The position numbers and the translations under genes were made by a program. The notes below the pieces were generated by a model, which saw only the letters and a list, made by a program, of their open reading frames with translations, did not search any database and was not told the DNA's origin. 64,000 nucleotides of DNA from Mesorhizobium_K sp040049215 (GTDB lineage Bacteria; Pseudomonadota; Alphaproteobacteria; Rhizobiales; Rhizobiaceae): NCBI RefSeq assembly GCF_040049215.1, contig NZ_JBDZDN010000003.1, forward strand, positions 434,001 to 498,000, read 5' to 3'. This document shows positions 33,150-42,876 of this stretch, piece after piece. How positions within the stretch are numbered: position 1 is the first letter of the stretch; each line of letters begins with the position of its first letter.

Positions 33150-34520
33150 GTGAAGGATAGTGCCGTGGAAGACCGCAACGCCGGCGCCGACGCGCCGGGA
33201 GCGGGTGTGCCTGGAAGTTTCCAGCCGGCAGGAGGCGCGGAAACTCGATCGGCCGGCAGGGCTGACTTCGCGTCGCCCGGCGCCGGCGAGGAAAACGGTC
33301 CGCACCCGAACAGCAAAGGCAAGAGACGCCGCAAGCGCAAGCGCGGACGCAAGGTTTTTGCGCGCGACGGCAATGCGCCCTCGGCGAAGGCTCCGCAGGT
33401 CTCTCAGCCTGAGCCGGACGTCCCCGCTGAAACACCGCCTGCAGAAATTCGACAGGCGGCAACCATACCCGTGGAGGCCGCTCGACGCGAGCCCCGCCCG
33501 CCCCAGCCTTACGACCTCCCGGTTTTTGCAGCGCTCGACCTCGGTACCAACAATTGCCGGTTGCTGGTCGCGGTGCCCGGCCGTCCGGGCCAGTTCCGCG
33601 TCATCGATGCCTTCTCGCGCATCGTCAGGCTCGGAGAGGGGCTGGCGGCGAACGGCCGGCTGTCCGACGCGGCGATGGACCGCGCCGTCGAGGCGCTGAA
33701 GGTCTGCGGCGACAAGCTGCGCAATCGCGCGATCGAACGGGCGCGGCTGGTGGCGACCGAAGCCTGCCGGTCGGCCGCGAACGGCGAGGAGTTCCTGTCG
33801 CGCGTCAAGGTAGAGACAGGACTGACGCTGGAAATCATCGATCGCCAGACCGAAGCGCGTCTCGCCGTCTCGGGCTGCGGCTCGCTGGTCGAGCGCGACA
33901 CCGAGGGCGTCGTGCTTTTCGACATCGGCGGCGGCTCCTCCGAGATCGCGCTGATCGACGTCAGGGGGCAGCGATCGCCGCGCCTCGCCAGCCACATCGT
34001 CGCCTGGACCTCGCTGCCGGTCGGCGTGGTATCGCTGGCGGAAAAGTTCGGCGGACGCGAGGTGACGCCGCAAACCTTCGGCGCGATGATCGAGCACGTG
34101 AAGTCGATGCTCGACGGTTTCGCCGGGCGCAGCCGTCTGGACCATCTCATGGATGGAGAAAAGTTCCATCTGCTCGGCACCTCGGGCACGGTGACGACGC
34201 TGGCCGGCGTCCACCTCGAGCTCGAACGCTACGACCGGCGGCGCGTCGACGGGCTGTGGATGGACGGCGTGAGCGTCGACCGCATGGTGGAGAAGCTGCT
34301 CGGCTGGGATTTCCAGCAGCGCGTGAACAATGCCTGCATCGGCGCCGACCGGGCCGATCTCGTGCTCGCCGGCTGCGCCATCCTAGAGGCGATACGGGGC
34401 GTATGGCCGTCCGACCGCCTGCGCGTCGCCGACCGCGGCCTGCGCGAAGGCATTCTTTCGGAACTGATGGGCGACGCGGGCGTGTGGCGGCGCGGCTGGC
34501 GCGGCGGAGCGCGGCCGTGA
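33150..34520 (+). CDS. ppx: Ppx/GppA exopolyphosphatase-type phosphatase
   Basis: 456 residues from GTG. The first 115 are low-complexity with a very basic patch KGKRRRKRKRGRKVF (about 54-68), an extension typical of rhizobial copies. The actin-like ASKHA core follows: LDLGTNNCRLLVA (phosphate loop 1), LFDIGGGSSEIALIDV (loop 2), LGTSGTVTTLAGVHLELERYD (adenosine motif). Cleaves polyphosphate or pppGpp. GTG for rlmE overlaps its stop (4 bp), so the two are coupled. Ppx versus GppA cannot be decided by eye. Confidence 0.9.
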   Translation: MKDSAVEDRNAGADAPGAGVPGSFQPAGGAETRSAGRADFASPGAGEENGPHPNSKGKRRRKRKRGRKVFARDGNAPSAKAPQVSQPEPDVPAETPPAEIRQAATIPVEAARREPRPPQPYDLPVFAALDLGTNNCRLLVAVPGRPGQFRVIDAFSRIVRLGEGLAANGRLSDAAMDRAVEALKVCGDKLRNRAIERARLVATEACRSAANGEEFLSRVKVETGLTLEIIDRQTEARLAVSGCGSLVERDTEGVVLFDIGGGSSEIALIDVRGQRSPRLASHIVAWTSLPVGVVSLAEKFGGREVTPQTFGAMIEHVKSMLDGFAGRSRLDHLMDGEKFHLLGTSGTVTTLAGVHLELERYDRRRVDGLWMDGVSVDRMVEKLLGWDFQQRVNNACIGADRADLVLAGCAILEAIRGVWPSDRLRVADRGLREGILSELMGDAGVWRRGWRGGARP

Positions 34521-35212
34521 CCAAGAAGCCGGTGAAGCCCGGCGCCACCCGCGTGCTCCGCACCAAGATCAAGAAGAAGAGCGGACTGAAGGAATCGTCG
34601 CGCCGCTGGCTCGAGCGCCACATGAACGACCCCTATGTCCAGCGCTCGAAGGCCGAGGGCTACCGTTCCCGGTCCGCTTACAAGCTCATCGAGATCGACG
34701 ACCGCTACAAGCTGCTGAAACCCGGCATGAAGGTCGTCGACCTGGGCGCGGCTCCCGGCGGCTGGAGCCAGGTGGCGGCGGCGCGCACGAAGTCGGCGGC
34801 GGAGAAGCCGCATGTCGTCGGGATAGATTACCTCGGCATGGACCCGGTGCCGGGCGCCACCGTGCTGGAGATGGACTTTCTGGATGACGCCGCTCCATCG
34901 AAGCTGCTCGAACAGCTTGGCGGCGAGCCGGACGTCGTTCTGTCCGACATGGCCGCTCCCACCACCGGTCACCGCCGGACCGATCACATCCGCACCGAGC
35001 ATCTGTGCGAGGTGGCGGCCGATTTCGCGATCTCGGTGCTGAAGCCCGGCGGGCACTTCCTGTCAAAGACGTTCCAGGGTGGCACGGAACATGCCGTGCT
35101 CGATCTCCTGAAGAAGAATTTCCGCTCCGTGCATCACGTCAAGCCGCCCGCTTCGCGGGGCGAATCGGTCGAACTCTATTTGCTGGCCAAGGATTTCAAG
35201 GGCAGGGGCTGA
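34517..35212 (+). CDS. rlmE: 23S rRNA (uridine-2'-O)-methyltransferase RlmE/FtsJ
   Basis: 231 residues from GTG. Rossmann SAM site VVDLGAAPGGWSQVAA, K-D-K-E tetrad pattern: K in SRSAYKLIEID, D in LSDMAAP, K in FLSKTFQGG, E in ESVELYL. Methylates U2552 of 23S rRNA in the late 50S assembly. Lys-rich N-terminus (KIKKKSGLKESSRRW) is the rRNA-binding extension seen in alphaproteobacteria. Confidence 0.95.
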   Translation: MTKKPVKPGATRVLRTKIKKKSGLKESSRRWLERHMNDPYVQRSKAEGYRSRSAYKLIEIDDRYKLLKPGMKVVDLGAAPGGWSQVAAARTKSAAEKPHVVGIDYLGMDPVPGATVLEMDFLDDAAPSKLLEQLGGEPDVVLSDMAAPTTGHRRTDHIRTEHLCEVAADFAISVLKPGGHFLSKTFQGGTEHAVLDLLKKNFRSVHHVKPPASRGESVELYLLAKDFKGRG

Positions 35213-35373
35213 GGCCGGACGGTAGGCGGTGCTCACCGGAGAATCCGCAAGCCAGCCGCTTTTCTTCCCTCGGCGGACGTGTTACCAGCCGCTGCCAATC
35301 CTGAAAGGGAACATCCGAGTCGGCGCGGTCCAACGGGCACCGCGCCTGCTTCGCGTATTTACAAGGATCGGCA

Positions 35374-36879
35374 ATGGCGAAGATCATCGAGACTGCAACG
35401 GGCGCCCTGGCGCTGACCTTCGACGACGTGCTGCTGCAGCCCGGCCACTCGGAGGTCATGCCCGGCGAGACCGACATCAGGACGCGAATCGCCGGCGACA
35501 TCGACCTCAATCTGCCGATCCTGTCGGCTGCGATGGACACGGTCACGGAAGCGCCGCTTGCCATCGCCATGGCGCAGGCCGGCGGCATCGGCGTCATCCA
35601 TCGCAACTTCAAACCCGCCGAGCAGGCCGAGCAGGTCCGCCAGGTCAAGAAGTTCGAATCCGGCATGGTGGTAAACCCGGTCACGATCGGCCCCGAAGCC
35701 ACGCTGGCGGACGCCCGCACCCTGATGAAGGTCCATCGCATATCCGGCATCCCGGTGGTGGAGAACGGCGGAACGGGCGGGCAGAAGGTCGGCCGGCTGG
35801 TCGGCATCCTCACCAACCGCGACGTGCGATTCGCGTCCGACCCGTCGCAGAAGGTCTTCGAACTGATGACCAAGGAGAACCTGGTCACGGTAAAGGAGTC
35901 TATCGTCGATCCGGAAGAGGCCAAGCGGCTGCTGCACCAGCGCCGCATCGAGAAACTGCTGGTCGTCGACACGGACGGCAACTGCGTCGGTCTGATCACG
36001 GTCAAGGACATCGAGAAGTCGCAGCTCAATCCCAACGCTTCCAAGGATGCGCAGGGCCGTCTGCGCGTCGCCGCGGCGACGAGCGTCGGCGACGACGGTT
36101 TCGAGCGCGCCGAGCGCCTGATCGACGCCGGCGTCGATCTGCTCGTGGTCGACACCGCGCATGGCCATTCGCAGCGTGTGCTCGACGCGGTGACGCGGGT
36201 GAAGAACCTTTCCAACTCGGTGCGCATCATGGCCGGGAACGTTGCGACCGCCGACGGCACGCAGGCGCTGATCGACGCCGGCGCCGACGCGGTCAAGGTC
36301 GGCATCGGCCCCGGCTCGATCTGCACCACACGCGTCGTGGCTGGCGTCGGCATGCCGCAGCTTTCGGCAATCATGTCGGCTGTCGAGACGGCGCAGCGCG
36401 CCGGCGTCTCGATCATTGCCGACGGCGGTATCAAGTACTCCGGCGATCTTGCCAAGGCTCTCGCCGCCGGCGCCAGCGCGGCGATGATCGGCTCGCTGCT
36501 TGCCGGCACCGACGAGAGCCCCGGCGAGGTCTATCTGCACCAGGGGCGCTCGTTCAAGGCTTACCGCGGCATGGGTTCGGTCGGCGCCATGGCGCGCGGC
36601 TCGGCCGACCGCTATTTCCAGGCGGAAGTGCGCGATACGCTGAAGCTGGTGCCGGAAGGCATCGAGGGGCAGGTGCCTTACAAGGGCCCGGTCGCCGGCG
36701 TGCTGCACCAGCTTGCAGGCGGTCTCAAGGCTGCCATGGGCTATGTCGGTGCGCGCGACCTTGCCGAGCTTCGCGAACGCGCAACCTTCGTGCGCATTTC
36801 GCCAGCCGGCCTGCGTGAGAGCCATCCGCACGACGTGACGATCACGCGCGAGAGCCCGAATTATTCAGGTGGCATGTAG
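35374..36879 (+). CDS. guaB: IMP dehydrogenase
   Basis: 501 residues. ALTFDDVLLQPGHSEVMP at the N-terminus, two CBS domains (about 95-220), then the catalytic loop GIGPGSICTTRVVAGVGMPQ with the active Cys, and flap FKAYRGMGSVGAM. NAD-dependent oxidation of IMP to XMP, first committed step of GMP synthesis. Follows rlmE after 161 bp of apparently non-coding DNA with no visible riboswitch. Same strand as ppx-rlmE. Confidence 0.97.
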   Translation: MAKIIETATGALALTFDDVLLQPGHSEVMPGETDIRTRIAGDIDLNLPILSAAMDTVTEAPLAIAMAQAGGIGVIHRNFKPAEQAEQVRQVKKFESGMVVNPVTIGPEATLADARTLMKVHRISGIPVVENGGTGGQKVGRLVGILTNRDVRFASDPSQKVFELMTKENLVTVKESIVDPEEAKRLLHQRRIEKLLVVDTDGNCVGLITVKDIEKSQLNPNASKDAQGRLRVAAATSVGDDGFERAERLIDAGVDLLVVDTAHGHSQRVLDAVTRVKNLSNSVRIMAGNVATADGTQALIDAGADAVKVGIGPGSICTTRVVAGVGMPQLSAIMSAVETAQRAGVSIIADGGIKYSGDLAKALAAGASAAMIGSLLAGTDESPGEVYLHQGRSFKAYRGMGSVGAMARGSADRYFQAEVRDTLKLVPEGIEGQVPYKGPVAGVLHQLAGGLKAAMGYVGARDLAELRERATFVRISPAGLRESHPHDVTITRESPNYSGGM

Positions 36880-36914
36880 GGTCCCGCCCGAAACTCCTGG
36901 AAGTGCCTTGCGAT

Positions 36915-38072
36915 TCAGCCGTTAACCTCGAACACCGCGATCCTGCGGCGTTCGAACTTGACGGCGATTTCGCCGCGCACCAGGCGTAGCGCCTGCTCGC
37001 CGAACACCTCGCGCCGCCAGCCCGTGAGCGCGGGCACGTCGGCGGCCTCGCCCTCGGCGGCCAGCCGGTCGATGTCGTCGCTGGAGGCGAGCACCTTGGC
37101 GGCGACGCCCTCCTTTTCGGCGACAAGCCTGAGGAGCACCTTGAGCAATTCCGCCGCAGCGCTCGATCCTTCGGCCTGCTGCGGCAGCTTGGGCAGCCGC
37201 GGCATCTGGTCTTTCGGGATGGCGAGCGCTGTGTTGACGGCGGCCAGGAGCGCCGTCGCCGTCGCCGAGCGCTCCCAGCCTTTCGGCGTGGTCCTGAGCC
37301 TCGCCAGTGCGGCGGCATCGCGCGGCTGCTGCTGGGCGATCTCGTAGATCGCGTCGTCCTTGAGCACGCGTCCGCGCGGCACATTGCGCTCGCGCGCCTC
37401 GTGTTCGCGCCATGTCGAAACCGACTGCATCACCGCCAGTTCCTGCGGCTTGCGCAGCCGCATCTTGAGCCGCTTCCAGGCGTCTTCCGGCTTTGGATCG
37501 TAGGTGGAACGGGAGGTGAGCACCTCCATCTCCTCATTCAGCCAATGGGCGCGGTTCTCGCGCTCGAGCTCGACCTTGAGATGGTTGTAGACGTCGATCA
37601 GATGCGTCACGTCGGCGAGCGCATAGGCGAGCTGCTTGTCGGAGAGCGGGCGGTGGCGCCAGTCGGTGAAGCGCGACGACTTGTCGAGCTGCTCGCCGGT
37701 GATCTTCTGCACGAGCTGGTCGTAGGAGACGCTGTCGCCGAAACCGCAGACCATGGCCGCGACCTGCGTGTCGAAGACCGGATGCGGAATCAGCGCCCCC
37801 AGGTGGAAGACGATCTCGATGTCCTGCCGCGCGGCATGGAAAACCTTGATGACGGCCTCGTTGGCCATCAGCGCGAAAAAGGGCTTGAGGTCGATTTCGG
37901 GTGAGAGCGGGTCGATGAGCGCGGTCACGCCCGGCGATGCCATCTGGATCAGGCACAGTTCCGGCCAGAACGTGGTCTCGCGGATGAACTCCGTGTCGAC
38001 GGTGACGAATTCGGATTTCGCCAATTCGCCTATGACGGAGTCGAGCTCGGCCTGGGTCGTAATCACATGCAT
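36915..38072 (-). CDS. rnd: Ribonuclease D
   Basis: 385 residues from MHVITTQAELDSVIGE; a 20-codon longer frame exists but this start is the family one. DEDDy exonuclease: VTVDTEFIRE (D, E), FHAARQDIEI (D), LAYALADVTHL (Y, D), followed by two HRDC-like domains with RNA-binding helices. 3'-5' processing of tRNA precursors. Convergent with guaB, 35 bp apart. Confidence 0.95.
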   Translation of the reverse strand: MHVITTQAELDSVIGELAKSEFVTVDTEFIRETTFWPELCLIQMASPGVTALIDPLSPEIDLKPFFALMANEAVIKVFHAARQDIEIVFHLGALIPHPVFDTQVAAMVCGFGDSVSYDQLVQKITGEQLDKSSRFTDWRHRPLSDKQLAYALADVTHLIDVYNHLKVELERENRAHWLNEEMEVLTSRSTYDPKPEDAWKRLKMRLRKPQELAVMQSVSTWREHEARERNVPRGRVLKDDAIYEIAQQQPRDAAALARLRTTPKGWERSATATALLAAVNTALAIPKDQMPRLPKLPQQAEGSSAAAELLKVLLRLVAEKEGVAAKVLASSDDIDRLAAEGEAADVPALTGWRREVFGEQALRLVRGEIAVKFERRRIAVFEVNG

Positions 38073-38156
38073 GAAAAGTCTTCGGTCAACAGGATGATCT
38101 GCTTCCATTCCAGCCGGCGGCGCGTTCGTCAAGCTTAGCGGGCAAAACGTCGACGG

Positions 38157-39404
38157 TCATTCCTCGGCGGAGCCTTTGCCGGAAGCGCCGTTTCGCCGTG
38201 TCAGGCGGGCAAAAATCGTCGAAGTGCGCAGGAGGGCCGTGAAACGCCCACGCCGGCTGGCCGGTACCGCGGCCCGCGCCTGCATTCGGTAGACGATGAT
38301 CAGAATGAAGATCGCGTAGACGGTCGCGCAAAAGATGAACAGCGATTGTGGGCCGAAGCGTTGCATGAAGGACGAGGCGACGAGCGGGCCGCCGATCGCA
38401 CCGAACGAATAGAACAGCATGAGGGCTGCGTTGACGAGCACGAACTCGCCTCTGTCGGCGCGGTCGTTGGCGTGCGCCGCCGAAAGCGAAAACAACGGCA
38501 TGGCGAACGAGCCGAAGACGAAAACCAGGCCAAAATTGGCGATCACGCCGGTGCCTGCCAGGAAAACAAGCGCCAGCGCGGCAAGCATGGCGCCGACGGT
38601 GGTGATCAGCAGCACCTTGCGCCTGTCCCAGAGGTCGGAAAGATGGCCGAGCGGGTACTGGATGATCGCGCCGCCGACGATGCCTATGCTGACGAAGGTG
38701 ACGACGTCGGTGACCGACATGCCGATCTGTTCGGCATAGACGGGCGAGAGGGTGCGAAAGGCGCTGTTGGTCATTCCCACGGCGACACAGCCGATGCAGG
38801 CAAGCGGCGAAATACGCCATACCCGGGCCAGGTCGAGCTTGACGTCCTCCGGGGCGGTGGGATTGGAGCGGTCGCCGAGCGACACCGGCACCAGCGACAG
38901 CGTGATCATGATCGACATGATGGCGAAGATCGCGAATCCGTCCGCTCCGAACACCGGGATCAGAAACTGCGCCCCGGTGACCGAGCCGATGTCGATGATG
39001 CGGTAAAGGGCAAGCACCCGCGCGCGATCGTGGTTCTGGACGCCAGAGTTGAGCCAGCTCTCCATGACGGTGAAAAGCCCGGCGAAGCAGAAGCCGGTGA
39101 CGAAGCGTATCGCCGACCACATCACCGGGTCGATAACGAGCACCAGAAGCAGAGTTCCGGCCGAGGCCATGGCCGCCAGCGCCGAGAAGGAGCGGACGTA
39201 GCCGACTGCCCTCATGATGCGCGTGATGAAGATGCAGCCGAGCAGGAAGCCGCCGAAATAGGCGGTGCCCATGAAGCCGATGGTGGCCGGCGAGAAGCCT
39301 TCCTCGGCCCCGCGCAGCGCGATCAGCGTGCCTTGCAGCCCGTTGCCGCCGAGCAGTATGCCTGCTGCGAGGAGAAGTGGGATCAGCGGACGGATCGAGG
39401 ACAT
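38157..39404 (-). CDS. MFS transporter
   Basis: 415 residues with about 12 membrane helices; LGGNGLQGTLIALRGAEEGFS at the N-terminus and the loop GHLSDLWDRRKVLL between helices 8 and 9. Similar to YcaD-type transporters. Divergent from aspS. Substrate unknown. Confidence 0.9.
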   Translation of the reverse strand: MSSIRPLIPLLLAAGILLGGNGLQGTLIALRGAEEGFSPATIGFMGTAYFGGFLLGCIFITRIMRAVGYVRSFSALAAMASAGTLLLVLVIDPVMWSAIRFVTGFCFAGLFTVMESWLNSGVQNHDRARVLALYRIIDIGSVTGAQFLIPVFGADGFAIFAIMSIMITLSLVPVSLGDRSNPTAPEDVKLDLARVWRISPLACIGCVAVGMTNSAFRTLSPVYAEQIGMSVTDVVTFVSIGIVGGAIIQYPLGHLSDLWDRRKVLLITTVGAMLAALALVFLAGTGVIANFGLVFVFGSFAMPLFSLSAAHANDRADRGEFVLVNAALMLFYSFGAIGGPLVASSFMQRFGPQSLFIFCATVYAIFILIIVYRMQARAAVPASRRGRFTALLRTSTIFARLTRRNGASGKGSAEE

Positions 39405-39550
39405 CTGCGACGGGGCAATCCGCTAGCGGGATGCTCTTATTGGGGCATCGCGCGAACGATTGCCAGAGGCGATGGCCACCGGCATTGGGCCAGCCCAGCC
39501 TTTGCCTTGACAAATCAGGGTGCCCATGCGCTTTTCCGCGCGAATTTTGG

Positions 39551-39570
39551 GCCGGCGCCGGTTCGCCGGC
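39551..39570 (+). promoter_or_regulatory. GC-rich hairpin in aspS 5' leader
   Basis: GCCGGCG, CCGGTT loop, CGCCGGC: perfect 7-bp stem ending 27 bp before the aspS ATG. No T-run. Possible leader structure; alphaproteobacteria do not use T-box leaders here, so no function is asserted. Confidence 0.3.
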
Positions 39571-39597
39571 ACTTGGCACATATCCCGGATTTTTGAC

Positions 39598-41388
39598 ATG
39601 ACGATGCACCGCTACCGCAGCCACACTTGCGCACAACTCAGGAAATCCGAAGCCGGAAAAGCCGTCCGGCTCTCCGGCTGGGTTCATCGCGTGCGCGACC
39701 ATGGTGGGCTGCTCTTCATCGACCTGCGCGATCACTATGGCATGACGCAGATTGTCGCCGACCCGGATTCGCCAGCCTTCAAGACCGCTGAGGCGGTGCG
39801 CGGCGAGTGGGTGATCCGCGTCGACGGCGAGGTCAAGGCGCGCATGGCCGAGGCCGTGAACCCAAACCTGCCGACCGGCGAGATCGAGGTGTTCGCCCGC
39901 GAGATCGAGGTGCTGTCGGCCGCCAAGGAGCTGCCGCTGCCGGTGTTCGGCGAGCCGGATTATCCGGAGGACATCCGACTCAAATACCGCTTCATCGACC
40001 TGCGCCGGGAGACGCTGCACAAGAATATCGTTTTACGTACGAGGATAATCGCCGAGATACGCAGGCAGATGGCGGAGGCGAGCTTCACCGAGTTCTCGAC
40101 CCCGATCCTGACGGCCTCGTCGCCGGAAGGCGCGCGCGACTTCCTGGTGCCGAGCCGCATCCACCCCGGCAAGTTCTACGCGCTGCCGCAGGCGCCGCAG
40201 CAATACAAGCAGTTGATTATGGTGTCGGGATTCGACCGCTATTTCCAGATCGCGCCGTGCTTCCGTGACGAGGATCCTCGCGCCGATCGTCTCCCCGGCG
40301 AGTTCTACCAGCTCGACCTCGAAATGAGTTTTGTCGAGCAGGACGATGTGCTCGGCACGATGGAGCCGGTGCTGCGCTCGGTGTTCGAGACTTTTGCCGA
40401 AGGCAAGCCGGTCACCAAGGAATTCCCACGCATCGCCTACGATACGGCGATGCGCAAATACGGTTCCGACAAGCCTGATCTGCGCAACCCGATAGAGATG
40501 CAGGAGGTGTCGGACCACTTCCGTGGCTCGGGATTCAAGGTGTTCGCCGGCATCCTCGCCAGCGACCCGAAGGCCGAGGTGTGGGCGATTCCGGCCAAGA
40601 CGGGCGGGTCGCGCGCCTTCTGCGACCGCATGAACTCCTGGGCGCAAGGGGAGGGTCAGCCGGGCCTGGGGTATATCTTCTGGCGCAAGGAGGGCGACAA
40701 GCTCGAAGGCGCCGGCCCGATCGCCAAGAACATCGGCGAGGAGCGCACCGAGGCGATCCGCACCCAACTCGGACTGCAAGACGGCGACGCCGCCTTTTTC
40801 GTAGCCGGCGATCCCAAGAAGTTCGTCAGCTTCGCGGGCGCAGCGCGCAGCCGCGCCGGCGAGGAACTGAACCTCGTCGACCGCGAAAAATTCGAGCTGT
40901 GCTGGATCGTCGACTTCCCGTTCTTCGAATGGAACGAGGAGGAGAAGAAGATCGACTTCGCGCACAACCCGTTCTCCATGCCCCAGGGCGGCATCGACGC
41001 GCTGAACGGGTCCGAGCCGATGTCGATCAAGGCGTTTCAGTACGACATGGTCTGCAACGGCTTCGAGATTGCGTCGGGCGGCATCCGCAACCACCTGCCG
41101 GAGACGATGGTCAAGGCGTTCGAGATGGTCGGGCTCGACCGTGCGACGGTCGAGGAGCGCTTCGGCGGCCTCTACCGTGCCTTCCAGTACGGCGCGCCGC
41201 CGCATGGCGGCATGGCGGCCGGCATCGACCGCATCGTCATGCTGCTCGTCGGCGCTAAGAACCTGCGGGAGGTGACCATGTTCCCGATGAACCAGCAGGC
41301 GATGGACCTCCTGATGAACGCGCCGTCCGAGGCGACGCCGACGCAGTTGCGCGAACTGCACCTGCGCACGGTTCCACCTCAGAAATAG
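39598..41388 (+). CDS. aspS: Aspartyl-tRNA synthetase
   Basis: 596 residues. Class II synthetase: N-terminal OB-fold anticodon domain (LSGWVHRVRDHGGLLFIDLRD), catalytic motif 2 FRDEDPRADRLPGEFYQ, insertion GAD domain, motif 3 GMAAGIDRIVML near the end. Charges tRNA-Asp. ATG at 39598 (a second ATG is 2 codons in). Followed by a bidirectional terminator. Confidence 0.97.
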   Translation: MTMHRYRSHTCAQLRKSEAGKAVRLSGWVHRVRDHGGLLFIDLRDHYGMTQIVADPDSPAFKTAEAVRGEWVIRVDGEVKARMAEAVNPNLPTGEIEVFAREIEVLSAAKELPLPVFGEPDYPEDIRLKYRFIDLRRETLHKNIVLRTRIIAEIRRQMAEASFTEFSTPILTASSPEGARDFLVPSRIHPGKFYALPQAPQQYKQLIMVSGFDRYFQIAPCFRDEDPRADRLPGEFYQLDLEMSFVEQDDVLGTMEPVLRSVFETFAEGKPVTKEFPRIAYDTAMRKYGSDKPDLRNPIEMQEVSDHFRGSGFKVFAGILASDPKAEVWAIPAKTGGSRAFCDRMNSWAQGEGQPGLGYIFWRKEGDKLEGAGPIAKNIGEERTEAIRTQLGLQDGDAAFFVAGDPKKFVSFAGAARSRAGEELNLVDREKFELCWIVDFPFFEWNEEEKKIDFAHNPFSMPQGGIDALNGSEPMSIKAFQYDMVCNGFEIASGGIRNHLPETMVKAFEMVGLDRATVEERFGGLYRAFQYGAPPHGGMAAGIDRIVMLLVGAKNLREVTMFPMNQQAMDLLMNAPSEATPTQLRELHLRTVPPQK

Positions 41389-41430
41389 GGTCCGCAATCG
41401 GCCCCAAGCGATTCTTTGGATTCGACAATT

Positions 41431-41454
41431 GCCCGGCAAAGATGCCGGGCTTTT
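41431..41454. terminator. Bidirectional intrinsic terminator after aspS
   Basis: GCCCGGCA, AAGA, TGCCGGGC then TTTT: perfect 8-bp GC stem, 43 bp after the aspS stop and 20 bp before the convergent exported-protein stop. On the minus strand it is preceded by CAATTG, a weaker T-stretch. Confidence 0.85.
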
Positions 41455-41469
41455 GCGCGGTTTTTGCGG

Positions 41470-42675
41470 TTACTGGTTAGCGTCTACCTTCACGCCGAGC
41501 AACGTCCAAAGCGCGTTTGTAGTGGCCGCGCTGTCGCCCGGAGTGGCGGTGGAGACCTCGCTTATCCTGCCGAACGTTACGGGCGAGGGCGGCGCGAGCA
41601 CGATTTCGACATTCCTGGGATCGTCGAGGAAGGCGTTGATCGCCGGCGAGATGGCGCCAGCCAGCTCTCCCATCTGGAACTGCATCATGGCGAGCGGGAG
41701 CGCGGCCTTCGCCATGGTGATGACGTCGGCCGGCTTTGCCCGCTGCTGCGCTGCCACCATGCCGACCGCGCGGTTCGTCAGCGAATCGTCGGTGAACCGC
41801 AGGCTGGCTCCGTTGAACGTGGCGTTTTCCAACTGGCGGAGCAGCTCTTTCTGGTCGGCTGTGTCGGTTCCGTCGGGAGTCTCGGCCATCCTGGCCGAGG
41901 TCTCGTTCAACTTCTGGAGGACGCCCGGCGTGAAGCCGCTGACGTCGACAGTCATGCCGAGCGTGCCGACGTCGTTGATCGCGATGTCATACCGGGAGAC
42001 CAGCCAGCGTCCATCGGCCGGCTGCCACGATCCGGCCAGGTTGATGAAGCCGTCGAGCTGGCTGTAGCCGAGCGCGTCGAAATACGACCTGACTTGCGGG
42101 TCGCTGATGACGGTGAGATCGGTGCTGAACTTCTCGATCGCTCCGCTGAAGGTCATGGGCTGTCCGCCCTCCGGAGGCGCGGCCTGGAAGGCCATGCCGT
42201 CGAGCGCGAAAGCGGTCTTGCCGGCGATCTTGACCGACAGGTTATCGAGGGATGCATTCCGGTACATGGTGATGGACGACATCGGGTCGGTGCTGTCGGC
42301 GGGAATGCTCAGTCCCTCGACCACAAACGGGCTGATGTCGATCTCCATTCCGTCTTCGGCCATCGAGAAGGGAGCGGTCGTCAGCCTGCCGACGAGGTAG
42401 CCGCCGTTCTGTTCCGTGACGTCCGAAAGCGTAACGTTGCCGATCTCGAAAGCATCCGACTCGCCTGCCGCCCTTGCGGAGAAGCCCTCAATCACCATGT
42501 TCGAGGCGTCGCCGGTGACCTTGGACCAGCCGATGTCTATCCCCTGCTTGGCGCTGAGCGCCTTCAGCCGGTCCGCGACTGCCGACGCGTCCTGCGCGAG
42601 CGCCAGGTCGAGCGGAATAGCCAGCAGGATCGTCGAGAAGGCGAGCTTGCGAAGGGCCGCTTGGTATTTGGTCAT
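41470..42675 (-). CDS. Exported protein of unknown function
   Basis: 401 residues with a signal peptide (LAFSTILLAIPLDLALAQD). The body is a series of beta-strand-rich segments (MVIEGFSARAAGESDAFEIG, LTTAPFSMAEDG, MTFSGAIEKFSTDLTV) with no recognised catalytic motif. Rhizobial envelope protein-like; could be an AsmA/DUF945-type protein but I do not recognise the family. The start is the last ATG before the signal; the frame is open far upstream across parC but that is antisense. Divergent from parC. Confidence 0.8.
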   Translation of the reverse strand: MTKYQAALRKLAFSTILLAIPLDLALAQDASAVADRLKALSAKQGIDIGWSKVTGDASNMVIEGFSARAAGESDAFEIGNVTLSDVTEQNGGYLVGRLTTAPFSMAEDGMEIDISPFVVEGLSIPADSTDPMSSITMYRNASLDNLSVKIAGKTAFALDGMAFQAAPPEGGQPMTFSGAIEKFSTDLTVISDPQVRSYFDALGYSQLDGFINLAGSWQPADGRWLVSRYDIAINDVGTLGMTVDVSGFTPGVLQKLNETSARMAETPDGTDTADQKELLRQLENATFNGASLRFTDDSLTNRAVGMVAAQQRAKPADVITMAKAALPLAMMQFQMGELAGAISPAINAFLDDPRNVEIVLAPPSPVTFGRISEVSTATPGDSAATTNALWTLLGVKVDANQ

Positions 42676-42876
42676 CGTCGTTCCCGAATTGGCGGAATCC
42701 GAGCACCAGTCGCCGTGAACTGGACCGGAAATAAGGCGCGACGCGCAGATTGCCCGCAAACCCCGATCCTTGGCAACCGCAGACGCCGTGCGTTCGCAGT
42801 GATGGTAAAGGCGATGCACCCCAACCGCTCCCATGCGGCACTTGCCGCGAATCAGCGGCTCGGCTAACCCGGCGCA

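Noticed and set aside
35213..35373. Possible riboswitch in the guaB leader
   Set aside because: No conserved aptamer core or terminator hairpin is visible in the 161 bp.
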